A stretch of 64,000 nt of DNA from Selaginella moellendorffii (lineage: Eukaryota; Streptophyta; Lycopodiopsida; Selaginellales; Selaginellaceae), in NCBI RefSeq assembly GCF_000143415.4, contig NW_003314291.1:4249-68248 (forward strand). The letters run 5' to 3'. This document shows positions 36,201-47,030 of this stretch, in pieces (the first letter of the stretch is position 1; each line of letters begins with the position of its first letter). The notes under the pieces are model-generated. The model was given only the letters and a program-made list of their open reading frames with translations, did no database searches and was not told where the DNA came from. A program made the translations under genes and the position numbers.

Positions 36201-36661
36201 CGAAGAAGTTGGACAAGGCTCAACGGAAGTGGCCTGCCCACGAGAAGGAATTGTTTGCGGTGGTCAAGGCACTCAAGGAGTGGCGACACTACCTTGGGAG
36301 ACACTTCAAGGTTTACACGAACAATGTGGCAACGAAACACTTCTTGTCACAGCCCGACCTGAGGGGAAAACAAGGTCGGTGGGCCAATGCTTTAGCCGAG
36401 TTTGATTGCGAGATTCTGTACAAGCCTGGGAAGAGCAACATTGTGGCAGATGTGCTAAGTCGAAAAGCGAGCTTGAAGTTGGCGATATCTAGCACGACAG
36501 CAACCTTTTGGGATAATGTGCGGACCGCATATGAGAACGATGGTCTAGCACAAGAAGTGTTGCTGAGGAATCTAGAGGCACGGGAAGCTCACCAAAGAGG
36601 TGAGTTGCCAACGGAAGAGAAAACGGGCTATGCGGAACGCAACGGACTCATATATTACAAG

Positions 36662-37218
36662 TGTAAGCTCCTGAATTTGGACTTCCCGGGAGGTCACCCA
36701 ACCCAGTACTATTCAAACCCAAGGACGTTTAACCCCAAGTATCCCAAGACCCTTAACCAATTGGAAAAGGGGGTGCACTCTTGTTCATAGGCCCTTTCCC
36801 TCTATATTTGAACCCCATGGATCGTCTCTCAAGTCGTTCTCTTTGGTTGCTTACAATCCACCATGCTTCCCTGCAAGTTCACGCCCTCGTGAACAGAAGC
36901 TGAGAGCCACAGCTCTCCCGAGAGCCCCGCTCTCTTGACACCCTACCCCTCGGGTCGAGCCCAGCGGGAGCAAACTGGACCAGCCAAATGTCAATGAACA
37001 TGTGGTGCGATTCCCCTAGCCAACAAACAGAGTCGGACCCGAGACCGCTCCGATACCAAATGTAAGCTCCTGAATTTGGACTTCCCGGGAAGTCACCCAA
37101 CTATCCCAAGACCCTTAACAGATTGGAAAAGGGGGTGCACTCTTGTTCATGGGCCCTTTCCCTCTATATTTGAACCCCTATGGATCATCTCTCAAGTCAT
37201 TCCTTTTGGTTGCTTACA
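36662..37218 (-). mobile_element. TRIM element inserted in chromovirus pol
   Basis: LTR 36662-36855, internal 36856-37060, LTR 37061-37218 (the second LTR has lost about 36 bp). Flanked by ACAAG at 36657-36661 and 37219-37223. On the minus strand the 5' LTR end ...GCTTACA is followed by TTTGGTATCGGAGCGGTCTC, a primer site. The insert plus TSD (562 bp) shifts the frame by one, which matches the frame change of pol from before to after it. Removing it makes pol collinear between RNase H and integrase. Confidence 0.92.
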
Positions 37219-37767
37219 ACAAGCAAACGAGGGTGTATGTCCCAGAAGGGGAACTAAGGAAGGTAGCCTTAGAGGAGTGTCATGATGGACCTCTTGCAGG
37301 ACACGGCGGAGTGCCCAAGACGATGGGCTTACTCAAGAGGAAGTATCATTGGCCAGATATGGCTAAGGACGTCCAAGACTATGTAAAGACATGTCCAACG
37401 TGTCAGCAGGTCAAAGCTGTGACTAAGGCTAGTGGGGGCTTGTTGCAAAGCATCCCAATTCCAGATCATCCGTAGAAATGTCTTACGATGGACTTCATCA
37501 CGGGACTCCCTCCAAGCGAGGGGTTCAATGCAATATTCGTGGTGGTGGATCGATTTTTGAAAATGGCACATTTCATACCCACCACAACAGAAGTGGATGC
37601 GGAAGGGGTGGCGAAGCTGTTCTTCGAACAAATGGTTCGAGTGCGGGGAAGGCCAGAAGAGATTATCTCAGATCGAGATAAGATCTTCACTAGTAGGTTC
37701 TGGAGGACCCTCCTAGAACAGTATTGCACCAAGCTGAAATTCAGCACCACCTATCACCCACAGACAA

Positions 37768-37814
37768 GTAATGGGTATCAAGTCAAGATTGATGGCACTA
37801 ACACTTCTTGACAA
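37768..37814 (+). other. Small insertion next to the third integrase catalytic site
   Basis: 42 bp (37768-37809) between two GACAA direct repeats (37763-37767, 37810-37814). It separates YHPQT from NGQTERVNRQL, which are adjacent in Ty3/Gypsy integrases, and shifts the frame. Origin unknown. Confidence 0.65.
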
Positions 37815-38232
37815 ACGGACAAACGGAAAGGGTGAATAGGCAGCTAGAGGATTATTTGCGATGCTATGTCTCGGGAGACCAGACCGATTGGGTAAGTCAT
37901 TTGGGACTTGCGAAAATGTGTTATAACAACTCACCACATTTGAGCATCGGAGTGAGTCCATGGGAAGTCATCAATGGGCAAGCTATTGAAGGTCCCGTGG
38001 AGCTTGGTGTGGCCGAGTATCATGGAGAGTTACCCGCAGTGGAGGCATTCACGGCAGAAAGACTCAACATTTGGAATCTAGTGAGGGATTCCTTGGAACG
38101 GGCTCAACAAAGGCAAACCAAGTACGCGAACCAAAAGCGCCGGGACGTAGAGTTCCAAACTGGGGAGAAGGTGTGGCTGAACACCAAGAACCTCAAGCTA
38201 CCAAGTGGGATCAGCCGGAAGTTGACCCAAAG

Positions 38233-38283
38233 GTAAAATGCATGTATTCCTGTAAATGAATTGATCTTGAGTTCCTTAAGCAG
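38233..38283 (+). other. Intron-like 51-bp segment in integrase C-terminus
   Basis: GTAAAATG ... CCTTAAGCAG lies between CAAAG and GTTCGCG. Splicing would give the family-typical LTQRFAGPYEI; unspliced it holds an in-frame TAA. Length and AT content match the short introns of the neighbouring genes. Confidence 0.55.
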
Positions 38284-38827
38284 GTTCGCGGGGCCTTATG
38301 AGATTGAGGCTCGAATCGGTAAAATGGCTTATTGTCTCCGACTTCCTCGAGAGATGGGGAAGATGCACCCTGTGTTCCACGTGAACTTACTCAAGCCGTA
38401 CTTTGAGGATCTGCTTCGCAAGGACCAAGTAAGGCCTTTACCTGAGGTTATCCAAGGGGAAGAGGAATACGAAGTCGAGGCTATCCTCAATGCGCGCAGG
38501 AGCAAGTGACAAGGACGCGAGGTGAGAGAGTTCCATGTGAAGTGGAAAGGATTTCCACACTGCGAAGCAACATGGGAACCGGAGAAGAACCTAGCGAACG
38601 CGCGAGATTTAGTGGAGGAATTTCTGCAAGGCAGAATTCTATGTACTTATGCAAAATTCAATTAAAAGTATCAATTGGTGAAGTTGAGCAATGGCATATG
38701 TTGAGACCCGAAGGCGCGCCGAAGGTAAGCTAATTAGCATGGGTTAGCGAGGTCGACCAGGCGTAGGGAGCTACGCCCGACTCCCTGCGGGGATGTCGAA
38801 TCCGTAGACGTATTCTACGGAGGTTGG

Positions 38828-40317
38828 TGTAAGCTCCTGAGTTTGGACTTCCCGGGAGGTCACCCAACCCAGTACTATTCAAACCCAAGGATGCTTAACC
38901 CCAACTATCCCAAGACCCTTAACCGATTGGAAAAGAAGGTGCACTCTTGTTCATGGGCCCTTTCCCTCTATATTTGAACCCCATAGATCGTCTCTCAAGT
39001 CGTTCTTTTTGGTTGCTTACAATCCACCACGCTTCCCTGCAAGTTCACGCCCTCGTGAACGGAAGCTGAGAGCCACAGCTCTCCCGAGAGCCCCGCTCTC
39101 TTGACACCCTACCCCTCGGGTCGAGCCCAGCGGGAGCAAACTGGACCAGCCAGATGTCAATCAACATGTGGTGCGATTCCCCTAAGCCAACCAACAGAGT
39201 CGGACCTGAGACCGGGTCGAGCCCAGCAGGAGCAAACTGGACCAGCCAGATGTCAATCAACATGTGGTGCGATTCCCCTAAGCCAACCAACAGAGTCGGA
39301 CCTGAGACCGCTCCGATACCAAATGTAAGCTCCTGAATTTGGACTTCCCGGGAGGTCACCCAACCCAGTACTATTCAAACCCAAGGACACTTAACCCCAA
39401 GTATCCCAAGACCCTTAACCGATTGGAAAAGGGGGTGCACTCTTATTCATGGGCCCTTTCCCTCTATATTTGAACCCCATGGATCGTCTCTCAAGTCGTT
39501 CTCTTTGGTTGCTTATAATCCACCACGCTTCCCTGCACGTTCACGCCCTCGTGAATGGAAGCTGAGAGCCACAGCTCTCCCGAGAGCCCCGCTCTCTTGA
39601 CACCCTACCCCTCGGGTCGAGCCCAGCGGGAGAAAACTGGACCAACCAGATGTCAATCAACATGTGGTGCGATTCCCCTAAGCTAACCAACAGAGTCGGA
39701 CCTGAGACCGCTCTGATACCAAATGTAAGCTCCTGAATTTGGACTTCCCGGGAGGTCACCCAACCCAATACTATTCAAACCCAAGGACGTTTAACCCCAA
39801 CTATCCCAAGACCCTTAACCGATTGGAAAAGGGGGTGCACTCTTGTTCATGGGCCCTTTCCCTCTATATTTGAACCTCATGGATCGTCTCTCAAGTCATT
39901 CTCTTTGGTTGCTTACAATCCACCACGCTTCCCTGCAAGTTCACGCCCTCGTGAACGGAAGCTGAGAGCCACAGCTCTCCCGAGAGCCCCGCTCTCTTGA
40001 CACCCTACCCCTCGGGTCGAGCCCAGCGGGAGCAAACTGGACCAGCCAGATGTCAATCAACATGTGGTGCGATTCCCCTAAGCTAACCAACAGAGTCGGA
40101 CTCGAGACCGCTCCGATACCAAATGTAAGCTTCTGAATTTGGACTTCCCAGAAGGTCACCCAACCCAGTACTATTCAAACCCAAGGACACTTAACCCCAA
40201 GTATCCCAAGACCCTTAACCAATTGGAAAAGGGGGTGCACTCTTATTTATGGGCCCTTTCCCTCTATATTTGAACCCCATGGATCGTCTCTTAAGTCGTT
40301 CTCTTTGGTTGCTTATA
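38828..40317 (-). mobile_element. Tandem TRIM array: four LTRs and three internal domains at one insertion site
   Basis: LTRs 38828-39021, 39324-39517, 39724-39917 and 40124-40317 (194 bp each) alternate with internals 39022-39323, 39518-39723 and 39918-40123. The first internal has an extra tandem copy of about 96 bp. The array as a whole is flanked by GTTGG (38823-38827 and 40318-40322), a perfect 5-bp TSD. LTRs start TGTAAGC and end GCTTACA or GCTTATA. It sits in the chromovirus 3' untranslated region. No coding capacity. Confidence 0.93.
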
Positions 40318-40322
40318 GTTGG

Positions 40323-40565
40323 GTTCGAGTTCCAACCCCCTAGTAAAGCAAGGCTAGGTTCAAGTCCTGACCCCATACTAGGGCGTGGTGAAGTGAGGAG
40401 TATAGGGACACCTATATTCCGTTGTCATGAGCTCTTGGCCGGGGAGGCTAACTTAGGCACACCGCTAAGTGGGGGGATGCCCCAGGAGACATGGTCAACA
40501 AGTCGTAGGATAAAAAAGAGAGACGTTCGATGTAGGCATCGAACTTCTTCTATAGGTGGTAGAGT
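40323..40565 (+). other. Chromovirus 3' untranslated region before the 3' LTR
   Basis: Its reverse complement resembles LARD internal sequence (compare 1150-1560: GGGGGATGCCCCAGG, and GGTTCGAGT beside an annealed CCTAGTA). It ends CTATAGGTGGTAGAGT, the polypurine side of the 3' LTR. This links the LARD family to the chromovirus. Confidence 0.6.
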
Positions 40566-41733
40566 TGTAAGGAACCAACTCGCCGAGGTGTCGTAGGCTA
40601 AAGGAACCCCGAAAGCATGACCAAAATGACAAAGAGTTCATCGGATGGGACCAAGTCGAAGATCGAGTCCAAGACCGACTCTGAGACCGAGTTTGAGATA
40701 GAGTCCGGAATCGAGTCCGAGGCCGACTCGGGGACCGAGTTCAAGACCAAGTTCGAGACCGAGTTTGAGACGGAGTCCGAGATCCGAAATCGGGTCCGAG
40801 ACCGAGTCCGAGGTCGAGTCCGAGGTCGAGTCCGAGATCGGGTCCGAGATCGAGTCCGAAATCGAGTCCGAGACCGAATCCGAAGTCGGATCCGAAATCA
40901 AGTCCGAGATCGAGCTAGAGACTAAGTCCAAATACTAATACGGGGGTCAAGGGGTGAAAGCCCAAAGCGTGCGTCTCCCAGGGGGGGGGGGGGGGGGGGG
41001 GGGGGGCCCCTCCCGGGGGTTCCCAAAATTTTTTAGGGATTGGGAAGCCCCGGAATCTTTTTTGAGGGGCCTCCCCCGGGGGGCTTCCCAACCCATTTTG
41101 GGTTGAAACTGGGCCCCGGGGGCCTTGGGGGGGAAGGAACATGGATTTGGTTGGGGCCAAAGGGGCCATCCAAGGAAGTGCTCAAGAGCAACTTCCACTC
41201 TCGAAAGGGAAACTGATTGCAATGCTCCTGGCTCATGTGCAGTGGTGCCCCACTTGAGTACCATGCGGCTCATTGGTCCTCGCCCTTCCTAGGGGCTTGG
41301 GCCTTCCTTCGGGATGGAAGTGGGGGGGTAGAGGTACCCATACCGGGCCGCTAGGACACGGTGTTTCGCCCCGGCATCCCGAAGCAAGTGTTTCACTCAA
41401 GACTTGGGATTTAGAGGGTCCCATGATCAAGTCTTGTGGTACCAAGGGATGTTAGGAACCTGGAAGCTTGGTGTGCTTGGCTGCTTGTGCTTGCGGGGAG
41501 TGTAGCCGAACCTTAAGTCCAGTCTAACCCAGGGAGGGGGATTGGGAGTGATTTGGGAATTCGAGGATGGATGGCTAACACTCCGTTGCTCGTGCAGTGA
41601 GTAGCTGAAACCAAGTAGGAGCTGGTACCATAGGCGAGAACCTTGGCAAGGGAACTTAGCAAAAGCCAAGGCAATGGTGGACGGATAGACAAGGTAAGCT
41701 GGCAAATTGGAAAGGAAAAATTTGTGGCTTACA
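40566..41733 (+). repeat. Chromovirus 3' LTR, with a suspect patch
   Basis: Near-identical to the 5' LTR except 40981-41160, where a run of about 26 G is followed by roughly 150 bases of dense substitutions biased to homopolymers. Identity resumes abruptly at AGGGGCCATCCAAGG. The patch looks like poor sequence read through the G tract. Confidence 0.85.
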
Positions 41734-41738
41734 CTTTT

Positions 41739-41950
41739 GAGCCTTGTAAACCTCGTCAAGAAAAGGTAAATCTTGCTTTGCACCTTGTGGATACTAAACA
41801 TTAAGTACAACAACTGCAAATGGCATGGAATCCTCATCCAAAAAATCTACAAATACTGGAATAATAAGTTCATTAGAAATATGAGAAGAGAATGAAGAAA
41901 GAAGAGGAGCTCAAAAAGGGCATCAACATCAACCATAAAACTCTTTTTTC
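41739..41950 (-). other. Old Gypsy B, right part
   Basis: Continues element B after the chromovirus; matches 6055-6260 of element A (GAAAAGGTAAATCTTGCTTT versus GAGAAGGTAAATCTTGTTTT; RNase H end region). It is cut at about 41950 by the AT-rich element. Confidence 0.6.
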
Positions 41951-41955
41951 ATGAA

Positions 41956-44900
41956 TGTGATTGTGGCTATCGAAAGTTATCTATTGGCTAATCCTTTCAG
42001 ATATTCTTTCCTTACTGCCACAATAGCAAAAAGTATTGTTGGACCATTTATCAATCCCTCTTGTTTAAGTGTTAGTAAACTTGATTTAGCATTTGTACTT
42101 AGCCAGACAAGCATAAGGAAGGAATTCTTAAATGTCTATTTAGCCAAGTATACTTAACACGGCTTGTTAGTTTGTTTTTACTCTATCTTGCACCGGCTTG
42201 ACAAGAAACCCCACGAGATTTAGTTTGGTCTCTTAATATTGCTAGATGATAGCTTACTATGTTTGCCAAACACCCTTGCTATCATGCCCTTTGTGTTAGT
42301 CTTATTCAGTCCTAATTGCTATTTATAGAAAGTGTCTAAATTTGTTAATTTATCATATCTATAGAATGTAAAGATTATCCTAAACACAATGGTGTTAGTC
42401 TTGTGTCCAAATTTGCAATTTAATGTCATTCCATATATAGTAAGTTTCCAACTTATCCTAAAGACTAACTCTTGGTACTAAGGGTGACTAGATGTGAAAG
42501 CCCAAAGCATACATTCCTCAAGCGGGGGGGGGGAGGGGGGGTGCATATATCTAAATGTATAATAAGGATAGTGGGTAGGTTAGGGCATAGTTAACCAATC
42601 TTAGGTATTGTCTAGCTTGTGTGTCTATCCTTAATCTATGTCTAGCTTGGGTTTAAGCCCAAATTCTACACCATGCTAGCTAGTGGAGTACCCATCCTCG
42701 CATTAGGCTACTAATATACTAAAATAACACTATACTCTGTTTAACTCTATTTTGTATACTAGTCTTGGTATTGGGATGTTGGATGCTCTAGGATTATTTT
42801 AGCGTCACTCCATGCTCCTGTCCTTTTCCTCATTGGGTTGAACACTCAAGAGTCACTTTGTGCTCCAATTCCTTCGCTTCTTGGATGCAAGCTTGGGAGT
42901 TTGGCTCCATACCTTCATTCAATGGCCTAAGGTCTTGAAACTCAAGTTCCACTCCATTATCCTTAGATATATGGTATATAGTATATATTTGGCACATAGA
43001 GGGTTTAGGTTCTACTTTATAGTTATCATATGGTAAGTCATTATAGGATAAAGGGTGAAAACCACGTAGACTATATTTAGTATTAAAGGAAGTGAGTACT
43101 ATCCAATGAGATTGGGCAACTAGTCTCATTACAAACACAAAGATGAAAATGATCTGAGTGGGTCATGTTTGAGTGCTATGACTTTGCATTTGTTCCTTGG
43201 GTATAGATTTTGGTTACCTTTTGTACCATATTATGTGAGTTTGCATTTGGGCTCATAGGATGGATTAAAATGTTGCGTTTGCACGAGTTTGTGCTTGGGC
43301 TTGTGAATTGAGTCTTAGATGTGGTGATTCACTCCTTGATAAAGTGTTATTTGTAAAGTATTATTGAAGGATTAGTCTCGAACACTGAGTAAGGTATTTT
43401 CGACTTTAGTTAGCTCAATTGCTAGAAAGCTTTGAGTGGTGATTTACTTTTACTTTCTTTTAGCTTTGTTTTAATGTTAATGGCATTGAAGTGATGTTTT
43501 GTCGTTAACATTGTTGATATGCCCAAAACTAATATGTGAAATATAACTAAACACAGTTGATTGTCTAATGTAAAAATATAGATATTTCACCAAGTCTTAA
43601 CCTATAAGGGAATGGAATTAAACTTCCAAGCATATAACGAATGAGTAAAAGAAAAGTATGGAACAATATTGGAATAGTCTTAAAGCATTTTAGTTAAGAC
43701 TTGTGTGAAATAAGATGTCTTTTGAAGGATTGATATTGAGTTTCATTAATCTTGATAAAGATAATGTTGATGATTTGGCTGTAGCTTTATGTTAGCATTT
43801 GTGTATTGTTAGTTAACAACTGTGTTGGCATTCTAACAAGCTAAGTAGCAAGTTTTAGTTAGTTATGTTCTAAATGAGACTATTTAGTAGGAGTTGAGCT
43901 TTGGCTTTCCCTTGAAATGTGATTTAATCATGGACTATGCTAGCTTTATAAAAGGAAGAGTTAGTGATTAATATTATAATTAGTGATTCTTTATTGGATT
44001 TAAGTTAAAATGTATTGATTATTGATGATTTTTCTTGTGCTTATTATGAAGTGAGTTATGTCTTGCTATAAATGGATTTATGGAGGATTGGTTGATGATC
44101 ACTTGTTGAGTATATCTTCATTTTGCTTAATTTTTGAATTGATGTAAATATGTTTTTCATTAGCTTTAGCATTAAGAAGTTTAGATTCTACATGTGTTGA
44201 GGAGGATATTATGGGTTATACTATAATTCTTTTTTGGCATTGCAGTTGGTTTATGCGAGACTCATGAGCATTGTTAGGTAAGACTTGGTTATAAACTTCT
44301 TCGAGTTTTTGGTTCTTTAAGTTTTATGCTTATTGTTCCATTTGTTAATTATTGGGGAAGGCATTTTGGCTCATTAGTTTTGATATTGAAGTTAATATTT
44401 ACATCTAGCAATCATTGGTCATGATTGACTATTATTTATGATAGTTGACTATCCTTATCAAAAGGTTTTGCTATACTATTGTTGATATTGAATGATTTAC
44501 CATTATTCTAGATGATAGATTATTTCTTCAATAATGATTATACATATCTTTATTGATGGGATAATTGAAGATCTTTCATGATGGTTAATTATTCTCTTTG
44601 ATAGCTTATGGCTTTTCACATTACCATATGTTCTTTATGGTTTGCTCTAAATTGGTCTTTTGGGTTTGAGATATCAGTAGAATATTATTGACACTTACTT
44701 GAGAACTTTAATTCCTTAGTATTGTTGACCAAGATATATTCAAATTAGCTAATGCGATAGTTGATATGAACAAATGTTTATTTGCTTTGCAACATTCATT
44801 CTTTTGTTAATTGTTATTACAGTTGGTTCTGATAGATTGGATGCTATTTCCTTTAGGCAATACATTTGTGAGCATTTTTTTTATCAATCGATGATACTTT

Positions 44901-47030
44901 GTGTTCTTTGAGTTGTCTTTTGTAAATTGTTTAGCATGTTATCTATAATCTTTGGTAGTTCAGTTGGTGGTTCTTATACTTTAATACTGGTTTATCGGAT
45001 GATAACTTACTTAAAATACTTTTGTGTTTTAATCTAAGATTTATTCACTGATAATTAAGTCTCTAAAATATCATTATCTTTGACTTTGATATTATCCATC
45101 TATTGATCTTTGAATTTGGCCCAATATAAACAGACTAGCTTTAACACTTCATATGCATAATGAAATCTTTAGTCATAGGGTAGCTACTATCAACTGGTCA
45201 TATCACCTGCCTCTCTGTCAATGTTTCTTATTCCATTCAAAAAGGCATGACCATATAAACAACTTTAACTACCTACTTATAGTAGTCTATCTAAACCTTA
45301 CCAATAGGTTTGGTTTCTTTGTTCATAAAGGTGTAAGCAACCAAAGGGAACGACTCGAGAGACGATCTATAGGGGTTCAAATATAGAGGGAAAGGGCCTA
45401 TGAATAAGAGTGCACCCCCTTTTCCAATCGGTTAAGGGTCTTGGGATATTTGGGGTTAAGCGTCATTGGGTGTGAATAGTACTGGGCTGGGTAACCTCCC
45501 AGGAAGTCCAAACTCAGGAGCTTACATTTGGTATCAGAGGGGTCTCGGGTCCGACTCTGTTGGTTGGCTAAGGGAATCGCACCACATGTTGATTGACATC
45601 TGGCTGGTCCAGTTTGCTCCCGCTAGGCTCGACCCGAGGGGTAGGGTGTCAAGAGAGCGGGGCTCTCGGGAGAGCTGCGGCTCTCAGCTTCCGTTCACGA
45701 GGGCGTGAACTTGCAAGGAAGCGTGGTGGATTGTAAGCAACCAAAGGGAACGACTCGAGAGACGATCCATAGGGGTTCAAATATAGAGGGAAAGAACCCA
45801 TGAATAAGATGCACCCCCTTTTCCAATCGGTTAAGGGTCTTGGGATATTTGGGGTTAAGCCCCCGCTCTCGAGAGAGCTGCGGCTCTCAGCTTCCGTTCA
45901 CGAGGGCGTGAACTTGCAGGGAAGCGTGGTGGATTGTAAGCAACCAAAGGGAACGACTTGAGAGACGATCCATAGGGGTTCAAATATAGAGAGAAAGAGC
46001 CCATGAATAAGAGTGCACCCCCTTTTCCAATCGGTTAAGGGTCTTGGGATATTTGGGGTTAAGCGTCCTTGGGTGTGAATAGTACTGGGCTGGGTGACCT
46101 CCTGGGAAGTCCAAACTCAGGAGCTTACAAAAGGTTGGGGCCTTTAGCTTCTCTCTCCATGTCTTTGCGGCTTCTCTCTCCATGTCTTTGCGGGCAAGGG
46201 CATATCACATTTTTGTAAGTTGGGTGATATCCAAAGCAACAAGGGTGGCTAAGTCCATTTGGTCATTTCCTTGTTAATGACAGCCGAAAGGTGTTTGAGT
46301 TGGTAACACATTTGCATTAGACAAAAAAGTTATCTTAACTCATTTAAGTTGTGCATTTCTTACATAATGTGATCACTGTCAACTTTTTCTAGAGTTTTTT
46401 TCTTAGTGGTGGTTTAGATTAGAGTATGCATCGATAAGGACATCAATCTTCCCTAAGGGGGAGAGAGTATTGCGAATGTGATTACGGGTATTGAAAGTTA
46501 CTTATTAGTTAGTCTTTTCGGTTACTACTATGACAATAGGAGGTCCGTAATGTTGGGCTTTTTATTAATCCCTCTTGTTTAAGTGTTAGTAAACTTGATT
46601 TAACATTTATATTTGGTCAAACGAGCATAAGGAATTCCTAAATGTCTATTTAACTAAACATATTTAACCTGGCTTGTTAGTTCTTTTTTGCTTTATCCTA
46701 CATTAGCTTGACAAGAAACCTTGTGATATTTAATTTGGTCTTTCAATATTGTTAGATGATAGATTATTGTGTTTGCCAAACACTCTTGATATCATGCCCT
46801 CCTATTCAATTCTAATTTCTATTTATAAAAAGTGTTTAGATTTGTTAATTTAGCATATCTATAAAATATAAAGATTGTCCTAAACACACTAGTGTTAATC
46901 TCATATCCAAATTCACAATCTAATGCCATTTCATATTTAATAAGTTTCAAACTTATCTTAGAGACTAACTCTTAGTACTAAGGGTCAAGGTTGTGGGGGG
47001 TTTTAAATGTATAATAAGCATACACAAAGT
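41956..47030 (+). mobile_element. Decayed AT-rich LTR retrotransposon, limits approximate
   Basis: Direct repeats at about 41956-42580 and 46477-47030 start TGTGATT(G/A)(T/C)GG and share stretches such as AATCCCTCTTGTTTAAGTGT and TGCCAAACAC. A plus-strand polypurine tract (AAGGGGGAGAGAG, 46455-46467) precedes the right repeat, giving plus orientation. The LTRs hold a worn version of the GTGAAAGCCCAAAGC / G-tract / GTATAATAAGGATAG block seen in the chromovirus. The interior (42600-45330) is AT-rich with no open frame resembling gag or pol. A TRIM array lies inside. Confidence 0.5.
45332..46129 (+). mobile_element. Tandem TRIM array, plus strand
   Basis: LTR 45332-45526; primer site TTTGGTATCAGAGG from 45527; internal to 45731; truncated LTR 45732-45860 fused to internal remnant 45861-45934; LTR 45935-46129. 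Flanked by AAAGG (45327-45331 and 46130-46134). Third TRIM insertion in the window with a perfect TSD, opposite in orientation to the other two. A 24-bp tandem duplication (CTTCTCTCTCCATGTCTTTG...) follows at 46148-46195. Confidence 0.92.

Larger units (their letters stand above)
33332..38665 (+). pseudogene. Chromovirus gag-pol, broken
   Basis: One frame from ATG 33332. Gag; zinc knuckle CYNCSEAGHFSREC (34430-34471); protease ILIDTGASDNF (about 34646-34678); reverse transcriptase with [11 protein letters not shown] (about 35686-35718); RNase [16 protein letters not shown] (about 36130-36174); integrase HHCC region (37279-37420); core with MDFITGLPPS and ISDRDKIFTS; then FAGPYEIEARIGK and a chromodomain (YEVEAILNARR ... 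FHVKWKGFPHCEATWEP, 38470-38600). In-frame stops at 33464, 33530, 33800, 33914, 34523, 34598, 34877, 37473 and 38507. A TRIM at 36662-37218 and a 47-bp insertion at 37768-37814 also break it, and 38233-38283 looks like an intron. The chromodomain places it among chromoviruses. Confidence 0.9.
32146..41733 (+). mobile_element. Full-length chromodomain Ty3/Gypsy retrotransposon (chromovirus)
   Basis: LTRs 32146-33272 and 40566-41733 both begin TGTAAGGAACCAACTCGCCG and end GCTTACA. The element is flanked by CTTTT (32141-32145 and 41734-41738). The uninterrupted paralogue is at 6030-6075 (CTTAACCTTTTAAGCTTTGC). Primer site TGGTATCAGAG at 33276-33286, complementary to initiator Met-tRNA. A single gag-pol frame ends in a chromodomain. 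Two TRIM insertions lie inside (36662-37218, 38828-40317). The element has nine in-frame stops, so it is inactive, yet its LTRs stay very alike outside the low-quality patch at 40981-41160. Confidence 0.92.

Noticed and set aside
36879-37100. Small frames in TRIM internal domains (also 39045-39359, 39541-39768, 39941-40159, 45466-45708)
   Set aside because: They recur only because the TRIM unit is repeated, and they run across LTR/internal boundaries.
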